Shown here: positions 60,764-64,000 of the stretch, piece after piece | How positions within the stretch are numbered: position 1 is the first letter of the stretch | Layout of the letters: the number at the start of each line of letters is the position of its first letter | Assembly: GCA_029098225.1 (NCBI GenBank) | Contig: JAQXNX010000032.1 | Coordinates: 62,001 to 126,000 of the forward strand | Reading direction: 5' to 3' | DNA length: 64,000 nt | DNA from: Spirochaetales bacterium | GTDB taxonomy: Bacteria > Spirochaetota > Spirochaetia > Treponematales > Treponemataceae | Made by a program: the position numbers and the translations under genes | Notes under the pieces: generated by a model | Seen by the model: the letters and a program-made list of their open reading frames with translations, nothing else | Database searches by the model: none | Told to the model about the DNA's origin: nothing

Positions 60764-62551
60764 TTCAGCTGTAACAATTCGTGCATGCAGACTTTGCAAC
60801 AATGCGGCTGCTTCTTTAAGCTTCTGTGCGGTATTATTCATAGAACTTGTAGATGCCGAGAAGTTTTCAATTCCAGAAGAAATCTGTCGTACAGTAGCAA
60901 CAATCTGATCGAAAGCTGTAGACTGCTGATTAATTATTTCCTTAATCTGATTAGATGATTCTACTGTAATTTCTGAAGAGCTCTGAATATCGTTAAATTT
61001 TTCTTTTAACTTTTCTGAAAGTTCAAGACCTTCACGAATCTTTTCTGTTCCAGACTCGGAAGTAATTATAAGATTATCTGAAGAATGCTGAATCTCTGTA
61101 ATTTTGTCCTTAATCTGATCAACAGAATTTGTTATTCCTGCAGCGAGTCTTCGAACTTCATTCGCAACTATATGGAAATTCTTTCCGCTATCGCCTGCAC
61201 TGGAAGCTTCAAGTTCAGCATTAAAAGCAATTATTCTTGTCTGTTCTGCAATATCATTAATAATTTTTACAATTTCCCAGATACTTCCAATTTTTTCGCC
61301 TAGCTCACGTATTCCAGAAATAGTAGAAACATTTGCATCTGTAATTTCAGTCATTTGATCAAGATTTGACTGAAGAGTTTCAAAGCCGGCATTAACATTA
61401 TTTTCTGTTCCTTCTGCAACAGCAGTTACATCAGCAATTTTATCTACAATATTTCGAGTCTGGCGATCAGTATCTTCCATAGTTGCAAGAATTTCTTTTA
61501 CACCAGTAGACTGTTCCAGAGAAGTAGATGCCGTTGATTGAGAAATTTCAGAAAGCTCGCCTGTAGGAACAAGCATCGTCTGACCAATCATACGTATGTC
61601 TTCAAGAATTGAACGGAACAAAAGCACTATCTGATTTATAAGATGAAGATTATAGGAAACTTCATTTTCATAATCGGTAGAAGCAAGATTTACTGTAAAT
61701 ATATCATTCTTAATAATGTGCAGCATTGAAGACTGCAGTTTATCAGAAGAAACTAAAATACTGCTCAAAAATGAATAAACAGAAGCAATTCCAATAACAA
61801 TATTAATAGCAAGAACAACAGCAAGTCGAGAAAGCTGATTTCCCCTTAAACCTAAATCTTCAGAAGATGCAGCTGGTAAAAATCCGGCAGCAGCAGGAAC
61901 ATTGTTATAATAATAAACATAGAACAATGCCATAGAAAGAAGGATTCCCCACAAAACTGGAATTGTACAGTAGAAAGTAAATGTGCGCTGATAAGAAGTT
62001 CCAAAGAACTGTTTTTCTTTGAGAATTTTCTGATCAATTCCTTCTTCTACAAGCTCGCAGGCATATCGTGCACAAATTGAACGACTGTATGAAAGAGCAA
62101 GAAGAGAAGCAAGATAGGCTCCTAAAAGACAAGCTGCAAGGCTTACCGCATTTACAGCTATATTCATGTCCAGTAAAAGCTTATATGCAAAGGCAAGAAG
62201 AAATGAACAGATTACAAAATAAATAAGGGCTTCGGTCTGCTTTCTTGCCGGCATTTTATGAATATTTTTAAAAAGTGCAGTGCGTTCTTCCAGAGTCATT
62301 CCTTCAGTTTTCCATTTAATGATTCTTTTGGAAATTCCACCCATCAAAAAATGATTTGTTATTCTGGAAAAAACAAACTGAGCAAAAAATATAGAAACTA
62401 TTACTCCAAGAATTAAAAGAAAATGCTCCTTAATGCTTAGATTTAAAATAAAAGCAGAATATGCGAGAATAATTAATCCGCAGGAAATGTCAGGTAAGAC
62501 ACTTCTGTAGTACATTTCGTTTTCAAATGAAAGATTTTTATCCTTAGTCAT
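60758..62551 (-). CDS. Methyl-accepting chemotaxis-like protein with multi-helix membrane domain
   Basis: This 597-residue protein starts with a cytoplasmic tail and about six membrane helices (residues 20-275) with little periplasmic exposure. The C-terminal MCP signalling domain has the hairpin tip IIAFNAELEASSAGDSGKN and VANEVRRLAAGITNSVDQIK. The tip sequence is of the spirochaete type rather than the common NAAIEAARAGE. The domain may sense intracellular or membrane cues. Its ATG overlaps the upstream paralogue's stop by 1 nt (TAATG). Confidence 0.85.
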   Translation of the reverse strand: MTKDKNLSFENEMYYRSVLPDISCGLIILAYSAFILNLSIKEHFLLILGVIVSIFFAQFVFSRITNHFLMGGISKRIIKWKTEGMTLEERTALFKNIHKMPARKQTEALIYFVICSFLLAFAYKLLLDMNIAVNAVSLAACLLGAYLASLLALSYSRSICARYACELVEEGIDQKILKEKQFFGTSYQRTFTFYCTIPVLWGILLSMALFYVYYYNNVPAAAGFLPAASSEDLGLRGNQLSRLAVVLAINIVIGIASVYSFLSSILVSSDKLQSSMLHIIKNDIFTVNLASTDYENEVSYNLHLINQIVLLFRSILEDIRMIGQTMLVPTGELSEISQSTASTSLEQSTGVKEILATMEDTDRQTRNIVDKIADVTAVAEGTENNVNAGFETLQSNLDQMTEITDANVSTISGIRELGEKIGSIWEIVKIINDIAEQTRIIAFNAELEASSAGDSGKNFHIVANEVRRLAAGITNSVDQIKDKITEIQHSSDNLIITSESGTEKIREGLELSEKLKEKFNDIQSSSEITVESSNQIKEIINQQSTAFDQIVATVRQISSGIENFSASTSSMNNTAQKLKEAAALLQSLHARIVTAEM

Positions 62552-64000
62552 TATTTCACCTCGCTTTCTGTTTTTTCTTCATTTGCTGCATCTTCAGGCT
62601 GAAGCTTCTTCAGGTTATCAGAAACTGTACAAAGATTTTGTGCCGATTCACTGATTTTTTGAGTAGATGTAGAGAAGGATTCAGCTGCCTGAGAAATCTG
62701 TCGCAATGTAATAACAATCTGGGCAAATGAAGCTGTTTGTTGTTCAATAATTTTTTTGATATCTTCTGAAGCATAATCCATGGTTTCTGAAGAAGCTTTA
62801 AGCTCTTCAAAACGCTGATTAAGTTCATTAATAATTTGTGTTCCATTAAAAATCTTGCTGCTTCCATTTTGTGAAGAAATTAGCAGAGCATCTGATGAAT
62901 GCTGAATTTCTGTAAGCCGGTTACGAATTTCATTTGTTGACTGAATTGTGCTGTTTGTAAGTCGCCGAATTTCGTTTGCAACAAGAGAGAAATTTTCGCC
63001 TACATCGCCGGCACTCGAAGCCTCAAGCTCAGCATTAAATGCAATAATATTTGTCTGATCTGCAATATCATTGATAATTCTTGCAATATCTGAAATTCCG
63101 CTGATTTTTTCTGTAAGCTTTTTAATTCCTTCTACGGTAATATCATTAGCTGCTTTAATTTCATCAAGCTTCTGCATATTCTGTTTAAGAATATCAAAAC
63201 CGTCCAGAATATTATCTGTTGTTTTTTTAGCAACAATAGAAACTTCCCCAATTTTTTCTGCGATATTTTTTGAAAGCGCATCTGTTTCTTCCATAGCAGA
63301 AAGAAGCTCCTTAATTCCGGAATTCTGTTCAAGAGAAGTAACTGCTGTTTCGCGCGAAATTACAGAAAGTTCATTGCTGGATTCTATTACATCCATACTG
63401 ATTCTCTGACTTTCCTTAAGAATTTTCTGCAGAATAGAAACTATAGTATTTATAAGATATACATTGTACATAAATTCATTTGAAAGGTCAGTTGATGCAA
63501 ATTTTACTTTATGAAGATTTTCTTTATTCATTCCACCCAAAAGTTCACGCATGTTATTAATTGAACGCATCATTCTTTTAAAAAGGGATGTAGAATAAAC
63601 AAAATAAGAAATTCCACAGCTAACACCAATAATTATTAGTTTTGTAAAAACTAATTTTGTAGGAATATCTGAAATATAAGCACGCCATGCAAGTACAAAG
63701 AAAAATATTCCTGTTATTAAAATTGGCGCAAAAATATGAAGAATTGTAATTACAGTAGATTTAGTTCCAAAGGTATGTCGTTTTTCTACTTCTTCTTTTG
63801 AAACTCCCTTTGCAACAATTTCTGAAGCATGACGCGAACAAATCTGCTGTGCTACTCCTGTAATAGCATGAACCGAAGCAAAGTAAGTTCCAACAAACAA
63901 CATGGCAGAAAACAGAATTACAGAATCTAAACTTAGATTTGCAAAATTTGCAACTAAAGCAGTCCAGATTGCACCAAAGCCCATAAATAAAACAAAGGTT
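62551..64000 (-). CDS. Second methyl-accepting chemotaxis-like protein (5' end outside window)
   Basis: This is a tandem paralogue of the MCP downstream. The frame is open to the window edge on the reverse strand, so the ATG at 63984 is not the likely start; about 110 N-terminal residues seem missing by alignment with its neighbour. It has the rest of the multi-helix membrane region, then the same signalling tip (IIAFNAELEASSAGDVGEN, VANEIRRLTNST). The last residues are Glu/Asp-rich. Tandem genes with a TAATG junction suggest coupled expression and possibly heterodimers. Confidence 0.85.
   Translation of the reverse strand, partial: TFVLFMGFGAIWTALVANFANLSLDSVILFSAMLFVGTYFASVHAITGVAQQICSRHASEIVAKGVSKEEVEKRHTFGTKSTVITILHIFAPILITGIFFFVLAWRAYISDIPTKLVFTKLIIIGVSCGISYFVYSTSLFKRMMRSINNMRELLGGMNKENLHKVKFASTDLSNEFMYNVYLINTIVSILQKILKESQRISMDVIESSNELSVISRETAVTSLEQNSGIKELLSAMEETDALSKNIAEKIGEVSIVAKKTTDNILDGFDILKQNMQKLDEIKAANDITVEGIKKLTEKISGISDIARIINDIADQTNIIAFNAELEASSAGDVGENFSLVANEIRRLTNSTIQSTNEIRNRLTEIQHSSDALLISSQNGSSKIFNGTQIINELNQRFEELKASSETMDYASEDIKKIIEQQTASFAQIVITLRQISQAAESFSTSTQKISESAQNLCTVSDNLKKLQPEDAANEEKTESEVK

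Overview
The window is a dense, AT-rich, double-membrane bacterial chromosome segment that looks like a spirochaete of the Treponema group, probably a commensal or rumen/gut type. The clues are FadL/UPF0164-like and OmpA outer-membrane proteins, many TPR envelope proteins, divergent MCPs with the spirochaete-style hairpin tip (FNAELEASSAG), a FliL-like protein, a periplasmic purine-nucleoside-type ABC transporter, and anaerobe enzymes such as the giant 2-hydroxyacyl-CoA dehydratase-activase fusion. The species is inferred from gene content only; no search was run.

Layout. 1-2281 (+): end of a nucleoside/simple-sugar ABC transporter operon (ATPase, two permeases). 2284-10508 (-): an envelope operon with a periplasmic protein of unknown function, a large TPR protein, an outer-membrane barrel, ExbB, ExbD and a TonB-like protein. 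10558-17317 (-): activase fusion and a DUF4954-like beta-helix protein. 17383-20247 (+): a catalytically degenerate M16 protein. 20299-20371 (-): tRNA-Asn(GTT), followed by 5-formyl-THF cyclo-ligase (+). 21093-25324 (-): FadL-like and OmpA/Ig proteins. 25432-31351: a conserved hypothetical (+), an acidic-repeat membrane protein (-), HflX and FliL-like (+). 31443-38685: UvrC (-), then a LamG/FN3 protein and an acidic TPR protein (+). 38686-42697: lipoprotein and aminotransferase (-), MATE exporter (+). 42694-48874: an RND exporter/LolA-like/outer-membrane operon (-) divergent from an ArsR regulator (+). 48875-51119: a small hypothetical (-), then cytidine deaminase, NusG-II protein and Gx transporter (+). 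51111-53696: sensor kinase, response regulator and NUDIX (-). 53946-56770: PQ-loop/SGNH-like protein and an HD-GYP protein (+). 56899-60701: PurN (-), BirA (+) and the ECF biotin transporter EcfT/EcfA/BioY (-). 60758-64000: two tandem MCPs (-).

How the genes work together. Three sets stand out. The ExbB/ExbD/TonB operon could energise its own barrel or TPR partners. The RND/LolA-like/barrel operon looks like a lipid or lipoprotein export route, with a 32-bp palindrome and an ArsR gene upstream. BioY/EcfA/EcfT with BirA form a biotin uptake and sensing set, with a recognisable BirA operator overlapping the bioY promoter.

Most interesting signals. (1) Many first-in-operon genes have a sigma70 promoter whose -10 box ends only 6-10 nt before the start codon, predicting leaderless or nearly leaderless mRNAs, while operon-internal genes often carry Shine-Dalgarno sites. 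(2) A GC-rich palindromic repeat lies between two genes at 45.4 kb and, in a related copy, appears inserted in frame inside a NUDIX gene, like the Rickettsia palindromic elements. (3) The RND exporter and its operon-mate barrel share an identical eight-residue acidic/Phe motif written with different codons. (4) The second nucleotide-binding domain of the ABC ATPase has lost its Walker A and H-loop regions. (5) A PQ-loop/SGNH fusion has a strong internal start that would release the second domain.
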